Below, piece after piece: positions 1 to 6,962 of a stretch of 50,149 bases of DNA; the first letter of the stretch is position 1, and each line of letters starts with the position of its first letter. The notes under the pieces are model-generated. The model searched no databases and was not told the origin of the DNA. It saw only the letters and a program-made list of their open reading frames with translations. The stretch is from SIG607 sp045592625 (GTDB lineage Bacteria > Bacillota > Clostridia > Oscillospirales > Acutalibacteraceae). The translations under genes and the position numbers were made by a program. The DNA is taken from assembly GCA_045592625.1 (NCBI GenBank), contig JAZNVC010000014.1, positions 1 to 50,149 of the forward strand, in the 5' to 3' direction.

Positions 1-1
1 C

Positions 2-256
2 GATGAAAAAGCAAAGGAAAGAAGAGAACAAAGACATCTGGAAGTGCGGAAAGGTTTTATAAAGAACTTGACCGCGTTGATGAACGAGAGAAACTATTCG
101 TGTCAGCAATTAAGTACGAAGATCGGCAAGAACATCAGCTATATTAATCGCATTTTGAACAACAAAATTATGCCCAGTATAGAAGTGCTTGCCGATATAG
201 CCGATGTGTTTGGAATAGAAGAATCTGAGCTGCTTAAAAATTTGCACGACCTGTGA
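2..256 (+). CDS. XRE-type helix-turn-helix protein, C-terminal part
   Basis: A short DNA-binding protein of the Cro/XRE type. The pattern QQLSTKIG, SYINRILNN, PSIEVLADIADVFGIEESELL is the classic five-helix HTH fold: the recognition helix lies in the SYINRILNN segment and the last part is the usual 'IADVFGI' closing helix. The reading frame is open to the left edge of the window through a charged stretch. The first in-frame start candidate is GTG at 44, which has no convincing ribosome site, so the true start may lie upstream of the window. Proteins of this size are common regulators in integrated elements, and the next 1.6 kb looks like accessory debris, so a former mobile-element regulator is a reasonable inference. 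Confidence 0.6.
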   Translation, partial: DEKAKERREQRHLEVRKGFIKNLTALMNERNYSCQQLSTKIGKNISYINRILNNKIMPSIEVLADIADVFGIEESELLKNLHDL

Positions 257-561
257 GTCGTGGATTCTTTCAAACCCATTGACACCTAAAAAACTGCGTG
301 TTAAACTGACTATGCTACATTTAAAATAATGCAGGAGTGTATTAAAAAGATAACGAAAATAGCAATGTACCGAAAGGGTTAATTGTGCTTGTTTGTTATG
401 CTAAACTATACTCCTGTGTATAGGAAAAGGCAAAAGGACTGCAAGTGAGCACTTACCCTTCGTGGTAGGTGCTTTTTTGTTATCTTTTTGTCTTCTTTTT
501 ATGTTTTGTTCTCCGGTAAGTGACGGGTTCAAAATAAACGCATAAAGGAAGGCGGTTCAAA
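257..561. other. Intergenic stretch with inverted repeat
   Basis: No credible gene. It holds an inverted repeat, CAGGAGTGTA at 332-341 and TATACTCCTG at 407-416 (one mismatch over 10 bases, 65 bases between the arms), followed by the terminator at 448-479. The pair plus terminator could be a small structured RNA or a trimmed leader from a mobile element, but I do not recognise a family. Confidence 0.4.
448..479 (+). terminator. Rho-independent terminator
   Basis: A 10-bp stem (AGCACTTACC with GGTAGGTGCT, one G-U pair), a CTTCGT loop and six T residues. It closes a transcript coming from the left; the only gene there is the HTH gene ending at 256. Confidence 0.75.
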
Positions 562-669
562 ATGATTGTATTTAACAATACGGGAAGTTTGTTGCACCAA
601 AGGATTGGTGCCGAGTACAGCAGTCTGAGTTCTGCAACAGGCTACGATTCACCAGCAGAAAACCTTTGA
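562..669 (+). pseudogene. 35-codon ORF, probable 5' remnant of a larger gene
   Basis: ATG at 562 sits after a good GGAAGG ribosome site (546-551) and opens a 35-codon frame (MIVFNNTGSLLHQRIGAEYS at the start) that stops at 667-669. The composition looks like real protein and the ribosome site is convincing, but the frame ends abruptly and nothing continues it downstream. I read it as the beginning of a gene whose remainder has been deleted or recombined away. The family is not recognised. A genuine 35-residue peptide is the alternative. Confidence 0.35.
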
Positions 670-1218
670 AGTTAAGGTATAACTTCATCAGGCGATGCTC
701 TAAGGCTGATTATCCGTAGGACCGAAGAAGTGGAAATACGGAATTAAAGAGCTATCACTGTTACGGCAACGGACAGGGTGATATATGGAAGATAGGCGAC
801 ACATTTTTAATCGACCTATTACGTTGCTCGGTTTTATTATTTCCGCAAAAAATCAGAACCCACTTTCACGCAGTGGTCTGAAGAAGGTAAGTAGGAAAAG
901 TCGTGATATACAAAGCCCTTCACAAAGGCGGTGTGAATTACAGGCTGACGGGAGTTAAACACATTACGGTTTCGCTCGTCGCCTTTTCCCGCTTTGCTTG
1001 CGTTCATTCTTGCAAGGAAATATCCTTACTTCGAATTTCACGCTTCGTCCTTCTGAAAAAGGCGAACGGAGAAACTCTTCGACCTGCAAATAAATAATTT
1101 TTTGAGAGGTCGAAGCCGAAGAATGCAGTAATACTTCCGTATTACAAATGATGAGGCAAGAAAAAGCAGGAAATTATTATTTGACAGGCGTGATGGATTT
1201 AACTTCCGTCAGCCTGCT
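670..1218. other. Degenerate accessory DNA with short inverted repeats
   Basis: Only fragments are visible. There is a hairpin at 668-686 (GAAGTTA/TAACTTC), an 18-of-19 inverted repeat at 941-959 and 1198-1216 (CAGGCTGACGGGAGTTAAA and its near complement), and a perfect 7-bp hairpin at 1128-1145 (GTAATAC TTCC GTATTAC). A 26-codon ORF begins at 1148 (MMRQEKAGNYYLTGVMDLTS) and ends at 1228; a 64-codon frame at 903-1097 has no ribosome site. I interpret the stretch as decayed mobile-element DNA; no transposase or integrase is recognisable. Confidence 0.4.
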
Positions 1219-1539
1219 GTGCGGATAGCAGAGCCGTTTTCTGTAGTAGTACATAAAACTGGATATGATTTTTCTGATGATGACAGTAATATTTTTGCAT
1301 TTTCTAAAGAAATAGAACTCACCTGCACAGCAAAAGATGGTAAACTTACCATAAGTGACAAAACAAATGGGAAAACCTATGAAGGAATCTACAAAGTCAC
1401 TTCTTGGGGGAGGTTTACAGGACAAAGTTATACCGTGATTATAGATGGAAAAGACGGCACTGCAAATATTAGTTCAAAATTTAACCGCACCTTATTTATA
1501 TCGGTTGGGGGTTATTATTTGACTTTTGAAATTCAATGA
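1219..1539 (+). pseudogene. Fragment of a hypothetical protein (C-terminal portion)
   Basis: An open frame of 106 codons whose product looks like a beta-rich extracytoplasmic domain: alternating short strands, GKLTISDKTNGKTYEGIYKV in the middle, many Thr/Ser/Gly. The GTG at 1219 has no ribosome site and lies exactly at the end of the 941/1198 inverted repeat, so the natural start has probably been cut off. No signal peptide or lipobox is present. I do not recognise the family. It is either the C-terminal end of a secreted or lipoprotein gene or a non-coding remnant; composition favours former coding. Confidence 0.35.
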
Positions 1540-1573
1540 TTTATAAAAAAATCCTCGGTTTTTACCCAGTTCT

Positions 1574-1894
1574 TTATCTTTCGCTGTTTCGGGTTCGCTT
1601 GTTGCAATTCGACACAGTTTAGACCTTTTTGGTGTTGTAACAGTTGGTACTATTACAGCGGTTGGCGGCGGTGTTTTGCGTGATGTACTGGTTAATGAAA
1701 AACCATATATTTTAACAAAACATATTTATGCTGTTGTCTCAGTTTTGTGTTGCGGTATTTATTATTTGCTGAGCATTCGTTTTGGCTATACAGTTTTTGC
1801 AACAATATTAGTACTGATATTTACTGTGTTAGTACGGTTACTTGCAGCAAAACAGCATTGGAAGTTACCTAGAGTAGAGTTTGATGATAAATAA
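1574..1894 (+). pseudogene. UPF0126/TRIC-like (YicG family) membrane protein, internally deleted
   Basis: UPF0126 proteins are about 200-residue inner-membrane proteins made of two homologous three-helix halves; their fold resembles TRIC cation channels. Here the frame reads SFAVSGSLVAIRHSLDLFGV, typical of the first half, then GGGVLRDVLVNEKP and ILTKHIYAVVSVLCCGIYYLL followed by VRLLAAKQHWKLPRV, typical of the end of the second half. Only about 106 codons remain, so roughly half the protein is missing, and no start codon with a ribosome site precedes the homologous part (an in-frame stop lies at 1544-1546). The join falls in the glycine-rich GGGxxRD motif that occurs once in each half. I therefore infer a deletion between the two repeats plus loss of the first residues. 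Confidence 0.65.
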
Positions 1895-1919
1895 TCTAAA
1901 ATAAAAACTCTAATACATA

Positions 1920-1953
1920 CAAAATCCCGTTCACAAAAGTGAAAGGGATTTTA
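1920..1953 (+). terminator. Terminator-like hairpin
   Basis: AAAATCCC..TTCAC AAAA GTGAA..GGGATTTT, a near-perfect stem followed by T-rich sequence, just after the UPF0126 remnant. It is nearly symmetric, so it could work in both directions. Confidence 0.6.
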
Positions 1954-1969
1954 CTTTTGTGTTCTACAA

Positions 1970-1989
1970 TTTTTAGCTTTGGCTAAAAA
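1970..1989. repeat. Perfect 8-bp hairpin
   Basis: TTTTTAGC TTTG GCTAAAAA. It stands between the 1920 terminator and the promoter of the GH130 gene. It has an A-run rather than a T-run on the right, so it would terminate leftward transcription if anything. Confidence 0.4.
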
Positions 1990-2055
1990 TTTCCTCTTGG
2001 ATATGTGATGAGCGAGATTTTTCTAATATTCTTGGTTAAAAAAGACAATTCTCTG

Positions 2056-2084
2056 TTGACAATACATAATTATTCTTATATAAT
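2056..2084 (+). promoter_or_regulatory. Sigma-A promoter of the GH130 gene
   Basis: TTGACA at 2056-2061, 17-base spacer, TATAAT at 2079-2084: both boxes match consensus perfectly. A strong AGGAGG (2129-2134) follows 8 bases ahead of the ATG. This is the strongest promoter seen in the window. Confidence 0.85.
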
Positions 2085-2142
2085 TAAGCTATAAAAATTA
2101 AGTTTTAACTTGATTAAAAAATTTTAACAGGAGGCTGTTATT

Positions 2143-3186
2143 ATGATCGAAAAGTTTATTAAAGACGAATACATAATGCACCGCTATGAAAAGAATCCCA
2201 TCATCACTACGGAAATGTTCCCTGTAAAAGCAAAATCTGTTTTTAACTGCGGACAGGTAATGTATCAGGGCAAATATGTTCTTCTCATTGCTTGCATATA
2301 TGACGGAGAAGGCAAGGAGAGAACTGGAATTCACGCTGCTTTCAGTGAAGACGGAATTCATTTCGACATTAATAAAGAACCTCTCTGTAAATCTACCAAC
2401 TGGGCTGCCGGTGTTCCCGGAAGTTACGACGGTTGGGTAATTGACCCACGTGTTACTCAGATCGGTGACGAATATTATATTGTACGTCCCGCTCAGGTTA
2501 GATATCCCCTTGGCCGTGACATCGGACCTGCCGCAATTCTTGAGAAAACCAAAGATTTTAAAACTGTTGAGTTTGTTGAATGTATCGCTCTTCCAATCAA
2601 CCGTGTACCATGTTTATTCCCCGAGAAGATAAACGGCGAGTATGTACGTCTTGACAGACCGTATGGCATTCCACGTCTTACCACTATGCCTACAGCGTTT
2701 GTATATGATGCTCTTACCTATGGTATGTGGATTTCTTATTCTCCCGATATGATCCACTGGGGTCGTCATCGTCCTTTCTTTGCTCCTTGTCAGGATTTTG
2801 CTAATTATAAGATTGGCCCCACACCTCCTATCAAGACTAAAGACGGATGGCTGGAAATTTACCATGCTGTTTACTGCGAAGATGGTGAGTTCGTTTACTC
2901 CCTCAGTGCAATGCTTATGGATCTTGAGGATCCCTCAAAGATTCTCTATGTACTCGATCGTCCCATACTCGCACCAAATAAAGACTATGAACTTTATGGC
3001 AGAAGTGGTAATACCTGCTTTGCTTGCGGTGCACTTGCCGATGAGGAAAAGGATGAGATTAGAATTTACTATGGTGCAGCTGATGAGAGAATTGGTCTTG
3101 CAACCGGTAAACTTTCTGAACTTCTTGATGAACTCAAAAAGCACCCTGTTTCCGATATTGAGTGCTATAAAAATATGAACAAATAA
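2143..3186 (+). CDS. Glycoside hydrolase family 130 phosphorylase
   Basis: GH130 enzymes phosphorolyse beta-mannosidic bonds, releasing alpha-mannose-1-phosphate from mannosyl-glucose or beta-1,4-manno-oligosaccharides. The five-bladed propeller family is recognisable from HRYEKNPIIT near residues 13-22, VFNCGQVMYQGKYVLL (33-48), SEDGIHF and the core motif DPRVT at 101-105, where Asp101 fits the family's general acid. The length of 347 residues is normal. There is no signal peptide, so it acts on imported sugars in the cytoplasm. The start is fixed by AGGAGG at 2129. A terminator follows, so it is transcribed alone. I cannot separate mannosylglucose phosphorylase from mannan-oligosaccharide phosphorylase by eye, nor see a sugar transporter nearby. 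Confidence 0.88.
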   Translation: MIEKFIKDEYIMHRYEKNPIITTEMFPVKAKSVFNCGQVMYQGKYVLLIACIYDGEGKERTGIHAAFSEDGIHFDINKEPLCKSTNWAAGVPGSYDGWVIDPRVTQIGDEYYIVRPAQVRYPLGRDIGPAAILEKTKDFKTVEFVECIALPINRVPCLFPEKINGEYVRLDRPYGIPRLTTMPTAFVYDALTYGMWISYSPDMIHWGRHRPFFAPCQDFANYKIGPTPPIKTKDGWLEIYHAVYCEDGEFVYSLSAMLMDLEDPSKILYVLDRPILAPNKDYELYGRSGNTCFACGALADEEKDEIRIYYGAADERIGLATGKLSELLDELKKHPVSDIECYKNMNK

Positions 3187-3192
3187 TTTAAT

Positions 3193-3250
3193 ACCGTGCC
3201 TTAAAGTCATATAGTAAATATCATTATAGCTTTAAGAGCACGGTTTTGTT
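3193..3250 (+). terminator. Rho-independent terminator after GH130
   Basis: ACCGTGCcTTAAAG pairs with CTTTAAGaGCACGGT across a loop of about 25 bases, then TTTTG. A long stem with a single bulge on each side. Confidence 0.75.
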
Positions 3251-3308
3251 AAGCAAACGTATAGATACTTAAAAAAGTATATAACAAGAATATTTAAGGA
3301 TGACAAAA

Positions 3309-4271
3309 ATGATAGTAAATACTTCTTATGCAATAGAGACAGAGATTATTAATGCGATAAAAGACAGAAAAATAATATGTGCTTTTCATGACATCGACGG
3401 AACACATTCTCTTATTCGTAATTGGCCACCTGTTATGAGTAGAGTACTTTATGATACTGTTGTAAATGGTATTCCCGATAATCTCACAAGCGAGGAAAAC
3501 ATTAATCGTTTGGTTAAACTTTGCGATACAGAACCGTTAGAGGAAACTGATAGGTTTTGCATTGAAAGTGCCGGACTTTCTGCTCTTACACAGATGGAAT
3601 GGGCTATACGCCGTAATCAGGAATGTATAAACGGTAAATATAACAGTGAGGTTAATTCAGAAATTATTAAACTTATCTGGGATGGTAAGGAAAAATTTGA
3701 TGAATTTGATGAACCAAAGGAATATATTGAATATCTTGCTAATGTGACACCTAAGTTGTTTTGGGTTTATGAACAGGTTTTAAACCGTTTTTGCAGAGAC
3801 AATAACCTTGTAAAAGCTAAGGAAAATCCCAATGAATTTTTAATTCCCGGTTCAAAAGAGTTTATGAATTATTTATATCAAAATGGTGTAAAAAACTTTT
3901 TTGTTACAGGTGCGGTTGTGGATAAATCAATTCAACCGCCTATGGGAATGTATGAAGAAGTATTGGGTTTGGGTTTTGAAATCGGAAACAACAAAATGGT
4001 TGAGGATATTTACGGTTCCACTTGGGAAGAAAAGATACCTAAAGATGAAGTAATGATTCGCTTGGTTAAAAAACTTAACATAAGCGGTGAGAATGTACTT
4101 GTTATAGGTGATGGACGAAGTGAAATTTCTGCAGGTGTTAAACTGGGAGCAGTAACGGTTAGCGTCCTACCCAAAAGTGCAATAAGACAACGTGAGCTTC
4201 ATAAAGAACTCGGTACAAATATGATAATTGAAAACTATAAGTCAGATGATTTATTAAAGATTTTTAAATAA
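3309..4271 (+). CDS. HAD-superfamily hydrolase
   Basis: A haloacid-dehalogenase-type phosphatase of 320 residues. Motif I is DIDGT (Asp28 nucleophile, Asp30 acid/base, counted from the start chosen here); motif II is FFVTGA; motif IV is VLVIGDGRSEISAGVKLGA near residues 270-288. A large helical insertion of about 140 residues between motifs I and II forms a cap. The ATG at 3300 is buried in the ribosome site AAGGA (3296-3300), so the next in-frame ATG at 3309, 8 bases downstream, is preferred. It follows the GH130 gene across a terminator, with no obvious promoter of its own. The substrate is unknown; a sugar phosphate produced from the phosphorylase pathway is conceivable but not shown. Confidence 0.75.
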   Translation: MIVNTSYAIETEIINAIKDRKIICAFHDIDGTHSLIRNWPPVMSRVLYDTVVNGIPDNLTSEENINRLVKLCDTEPLEETDRFCIESAGLSALTQMEWAIRRNQECINGKYNSEVNSEIIKLIWDGKEKFDEFDEPKEYIEYLANVTPKLFWVYEQVLNRFCRDNNLVKAKENPNEFLIPGSKEFMNYLYQNGVKNFFVTGAVVDKSIQPPMGMYEEVLGLGFEIGNNKMVEDIYGSTWEEKIPKDEVMIRLVKKLNISGENVLVIGDGRSEISAGVKLGAVTVSVLPKSAIRQRELHKELGTNMIIENYKSDDLLKIFK

Positions 4272-4284
4272 TTAAATAGGTAAG

Positions 4285-4316
4285 AAAATCCGTTCTCGCA
4301 AGAGGACGGATTTTTG
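4285..4316 (+). terminator. Rho-independent terminator after HAD gene
   Basis: AAAATCCGTTCTC GCAA GAGGACGGATTTTT, a 13-bp stem with one G-U pair, a GCAA tetraloop and a T-run. Confidence 0.85.
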
Positions 4317-4387
4317 ATAAGTAAGAAGTAGTGAATAGTGAAGGAGTAAGATGTTGGATTCCATACGGATTTTAACAATGCGACTCA

Positions 4388-4416
4388 TTGATTTATTTAC
4401 GCTTTTCTGCTATAAT
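4388..4416 (+). promoter_or_regulatory. Promoter of the SecD-like lipoprotein gene
   Basis: TTGATT at 4388-4393, 17 bases, TATAAT at 4411-4416, about 20 bases ahead of the ATG at 4437. Confidence 0.7.
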
Positions 4417-4436
4417 ATACCTAAGGCGGTGATTTT

Positions 4437-4931
4437 ATGAAAAGAATTTTTATGATAATAACAATCGTTATTATGATTTTGAGTTTGTCCGCTTGTGATT
4501 TGAACCCTATTATAAATAAATTGAATGGAAATGAAGCAGCCGCAAAAGCTCAGCAAGAAAATGAAAAATACACAGAACTTGCAGATGGAACATATTTATA
4601 TGAGCATTCTAAGGTTTCTGCTGAGAACAAAATTCAATTTAAAGATGAAGAAAATAATATTTTGCTTGATTCGTCTGATATTATGTTTGTATCTGCAAAA
4701 TGGTCAGAATATAATAGTTATTATATTCAACTTGAGTTTAATGAACAAGGAACTATTGATTTTGCAAATGCAACAAAAGAAAACATAGGTAAAAAAATAT
4801 ATATTGTCTTGGATGAACAGGTTTTATCTTCTCCAATGGTTGTTGATGAAATAACAGATGGTATTGTATTAATTTCTAACTATGAAAGTTATAACGAATT
4901 GATTTCTGTTTTTAATAAATTTGTAAAGTAA
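4437..4931 (+). CDS. Lipoprotein with a SecD P1-head-like domain
   Basis: A 164-residue secreted lipoprotein. The N-terminus has a lysine/arginine start, a hydrophobic core and the lipobox LSAC with the lipid-bearing cysteine at residue 20, so it should be anchored outside the cytoplasmic membrane. After a short helical linker, residues about 93-155 resemble the head of the first periplasmic domain of SecD: YYIQLEFNEQGTIDFANATK, ENIGKKIYIVLDEQVLSSP and the pattern of 'I..G...IS' that follows. In SecD this lobe sits in a large membrane protein; here it stands alone without any SecD transmembrane part. It has its own promoter and terminator. The function is not known; assigning it to protein export would be speculation. 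Confidence 0.75.
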   Translation: MKRIFMIITIVIMILSLSACDLNPIINKLNGNEAAAKAQQENEKYTELADGTYLYEHSKVSAENKIQFKDEENNILLDSSDIMFVSAKWSEYNSYYIQLEFNEQGTIDFANATKENIGKKIYIVLDEQVLSSPMVVDEITDGIVLISNYESYNELISVFNKFVK

Positions 4932-4981
4932 ATTTCGGTTTTTTAGGTACTTTTAATTTGTGTCATTAAGTTCAAAATAAT

Positions 4982-5015
4982 AAAACTCCTCGTTTCTCGG
5001 AACGAGGAGTTTTTA
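4982..5015. terminator. Bidirectional terminator
   Basis: AAAACTCCTCGTT TCTCGG AACGAGGAGTTTT. It lies between two converging genes (lipoprotein and superoxide dismutase), with A-run and T-run on opposite sides so that it can serve both. Confidence 0.85.
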
Positions 5016-5017
5016 GT

Positions 5018-5479
5018 TTATGACGTACAAGGCTTATCGTTGATTTTAATTACACCACAGGCAATTTTTTCTCCAGCATTTCCTGATGGCTGAGTAGTAA
5101 AGTCATCAGGCATATTATGAATAATAACTGTGCGGCCGATAATATCCGAAATATTAAAACGGTTGGTTAAAACCGAGGAATATGCACGATTTGAGCAAAG
5201 CATTAATGGTGGCAGGTCGCCGATATGGCTGGGATGTGGAGCATCAAAAGGATTAAAATGACCTTTACTGTTTGAAAAATCTTTTCCGCCGCAGTCGGTA
5301 CCTTCGTGTATATGAAAGCCTAAAAATCCTGTATCTGTATGTGGCAGATTTTTTATGTCGGCAACTACTAAAACACCGTTATGTTTTTGGTAAAACTTTA
5401 CTGTACCAACAACTGCGGGGCAAACATTTTTTCCTGTTATTATAGCTACAGCTTGAGGTTTTTTAAAATTACATTGCAT
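5018..5479 (-). CDS. Cu/Zn superoxide dismutase family protein
   Basis: Cu/Zn superoxide dismutases turn superoxide into hydrogen peroxide and oxygen. All metal ligands appear present: His56 and His58 in GFHIHEG, bridging His74 in GHFNP, His82, His85 and Asp88 in HPSHIGDLPP, and His121 in VIIH. Cys63 and Cys141 fit the conserved disulphide, and GNAGEKIACGVI closes the fold. At 153 residues it has normal core length but no signal peptide, unlike the periplasmic SodC of Gram-negatives, so a cytoplasmic location is expected. AGGTGA lies 8 bases before the ATG. It is transcribed away from the Rieske oxidoreductase gene and shares a leader motif with it, which suggests joint control under oxygen stress. 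Confidence 0.9.
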   Translation of the reverse strand: MQCNFKKPQAVAIITGKNVCPAVVGTVKFYQKHNGVLVVADIKNLPHTDTGFLGFHIHEGTDCGGKDFSNSKGHFNPFDAPHPSHIGDLPPLMLCSNRAYSSVLTNRFNISDIIGRTVIIHNMPDDFTTQPSGNAGEKIACGVIKINDKPCTS

Positions 5480-5489
5480 ATTATCACCT

Positions 5490-5560
5490 AATACACTCTA
5501 TGTTATTATTTATTTTTGTTGAATAATTCGATTAATTTTGGGAATTATCTAGAGTGCATT
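5490..5560. promoter_or_regulatory. Divergent control region with shared TAGAGTGYATT motif
   Basis: The motif TAGAGTGCATT at 5550-5560 on the plus strand and TAGAGTGTATT at 5500-5490 on the minus strand each lie just upstream of the ribosome site of their own gene (Rieske oxidoreductase and SOD). Together they form an 11-base inverted repeat with one mismatch. It may be a common operator or a pair of related -10 regions; no clear -35 box fits either. Confidence 0.45.
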
Positions 5561-5580
5561 GATTTTTTGGAGGATATACT

Positions 5581-6879
5581 ATGAAATCATTATGGACTGA
5601 AAGTGTTGATTTTAAAAGATATGAGTCTTTAGAAAGTGACATAAAAACCGATGTGCTGATAGTCGGCGGCGGTATAGCGGGGATTTTATGTGCGTATATG
5701 CTTAAAAAATCAGGAGTAAGGTGTGTTTTGATTGAAGCTGACAGAATTCTTAAGGGAGTTACAGGCTATACGACAGCAAAAATTACAGTGCAGCATGGAC
5801 TTATCTATGATAAAATAATTAATAAGTACGGAGTAGAGGCGGCAGAAAATTATCTTAATGCACAAAAGGACGCCTTAGATACCTATGCACAAATGTCAAA
5901 AAATATCGACTGCGATTTTAAAGTACAGGACGCGTGTGTTTATTCGGTTAATAATTTACGTGATATTGAAATAGAAGCGGCTGCTTACAATAAAATCGGT
6001 TTAAAGGCGGATTTTTGTCAGGAAATATCATTGCCGTTTAATATTCAAGGTGCTTTAAAAATTAAAGGTCAGGCACAGTTTAATCCGTTGAAATTTTGTT
6101 TATCTATAATAGATGATTTAACTATCTACGAAAACACAAAAGCCATAAGCTTGTTTGACGGCGGAATGATTACTAATAAAGGAAAAGTTTTTGCCGAAAA
6201 AATTATAATGACAACGCATTTTCCTATTTTTAATAAATACGGCGGATATTTTTTAAAAATGTATCAGCACCGTTCATATGTAATAGCTTTGGAAAACGCA
6301 ATACTTCCCGATACAATGTACGTTGACGCTGATATCAAAGGTATGTCATTTAGAGAGTATAATGGCAAGTTGCTTCTTGGGGGAGGAAGTCACAGAACAG
6401 GCAAAAAGGGCGGCAATTGGCAAGAACTAAGAGACTTTGCTAAAGAACATTACAGAGAAAGTTATGAAGTTTCATACTGGGCAACACAGGACTGTATGAC
6501 CTTAGACGGCATTGCTTATATAGGACAATATTCAAAAAAACTCCCTAACGTTTTTGTGGCAACCGGCTTTAATAAATGGGGAATGACCAATGCTATGGTA
6601 TCCGCAAAGGTTTTAAGTGATATAATTTGTGAAAGAGAAAATAATTATGCAAAAGTTTTCTCTCCGTCACGAAGCATTCTGCATCCCAAGTTAATAGTTA
6701 ACGGTGCAGAATCGGTGGTGAATCTCTTAACTCCGACTGTTCCGCGTTGTCCGCATTTAGGCTGTGCACTCAAATATAATGCTATTGAACATTCGTGGGA
6801 TTGTCCTTGTCACGGTTCAAGATTTACTGAAGACGGAAAACTTATCGAAAATCCCGCAACTTCTGATAAAAAAATGTAA
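5581..6879 (+). CDS. FAD-dependent oxidoreductase with C-terminal Rieske [2Fe-2S] domain
   Basis: A DAO-type flavoprotein fused to a Rieske ferredoxin domain. VLIVGGGIAGILCAYMLKKSG near residues 24-44 is the FAD-binding Rossmann motif, followed by the acidic end of strand two (VLIEAD). FVATGFNKWGMTNAMVSA near residue 325 is the second FAD contact typical of the family. The C-terminus has CPHLGC (Cys390, His392, Cys395) and CPCHGSRF (Cys408, Cys410, His411), which is the full Rieske ligand set with its disulphide pair. It ends soon after the cluster, so the Rieske domain is on the short side. GGAGG precedes the ATG. Members are often described as glycine/amino-acid oxidase-like, but the substrate is unknown. 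Pairing with SOD suggests a redox or oxygen-related role. Confidence 0.85.
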   Translation: MKSLWTESVDFKRYESLESDIKTDVLIVGGGIAGILCAYMLKKSGVRCVLIEADRILKGVTGYTTAKITVQHGLIYDKIINKYGVEAAENYLNAQKDALDTYAQMSKNIDCDFKVQDACVYSVNNLRDIEIEAAAYNKIGLKADFCQEISLPFNIQGALKIKGQAQFNPLKFCLSIIDDLTIYENTKAISLFDGGMITNKGKVFAEKIIMTTHFPIFNKYGGYFLKMYQHRSYVIALENAILPDTMYVDADIKGMSFREYNGKLLLGGGSHRTGKKGGNWQELRDFAKEHYRESYEVSYWATQDCMTLDGIAYIGQYSKKLPNVFVATGFNKWGMTNAMVSAKVLSDIICERENNYAKVFSPSRSILHPKLIVNGAESVVNLLTPTVPRCPHLGCALKYNAIEHSWDCPCHGSRFTEDGKLIENPATSDKKM

Positions 6880-6911
6880 AGCGTTTCTTTTGAAACGCTT
6901 GCGTTCTTTTA
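6879..6911 (+). terminator. Terminator after the Rieske oxidoreductase
   Basis: AAGCGTTTC TTTT GAAACGCTT, a perfect 9-bp stem starting in the stop codon, followed by GCGTTCTTTT. Confidence 0.7.
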
Positions 6912-6927
6912 ATTATTATGATATAAT
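6899..6927 (+). promoter_or_regulatory. Promoter of the Ldh2-family gene
   Basis: TTGCGT at 6899-6904, 17 bases, TATAAT at 6922-6927, then AAGGAGG at 6949-6955. The -35 box overlaps the preceding terminator stem. Confidence 0.6.
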
Positions 6928-6962
6928 AGTTATACAATATCTCAATCTAAGGAGGAAAAATT

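Noticed and set aside
903..1097. 64-codon ORF in the accessory patch.
   Set aside because: No ribosome site, odd composition, and one arm of an inverted repeat lies in it; most likely chance.
4351..4440. A 29-codon ORF with AAGGAG ribosome site overlapping the SecD-like lipoprotein start as ATGA.
   Set aside because: The lipoprotein promoter (4388-4416) lies inside it and the peptide shows no recognisable pattern, so it would not be on the main transcript.
5500..5560. PerR box between SOD and the Rieske gene.
   Set aside because: AT-rich sequence but no TTATAATNATTATAA-like match.
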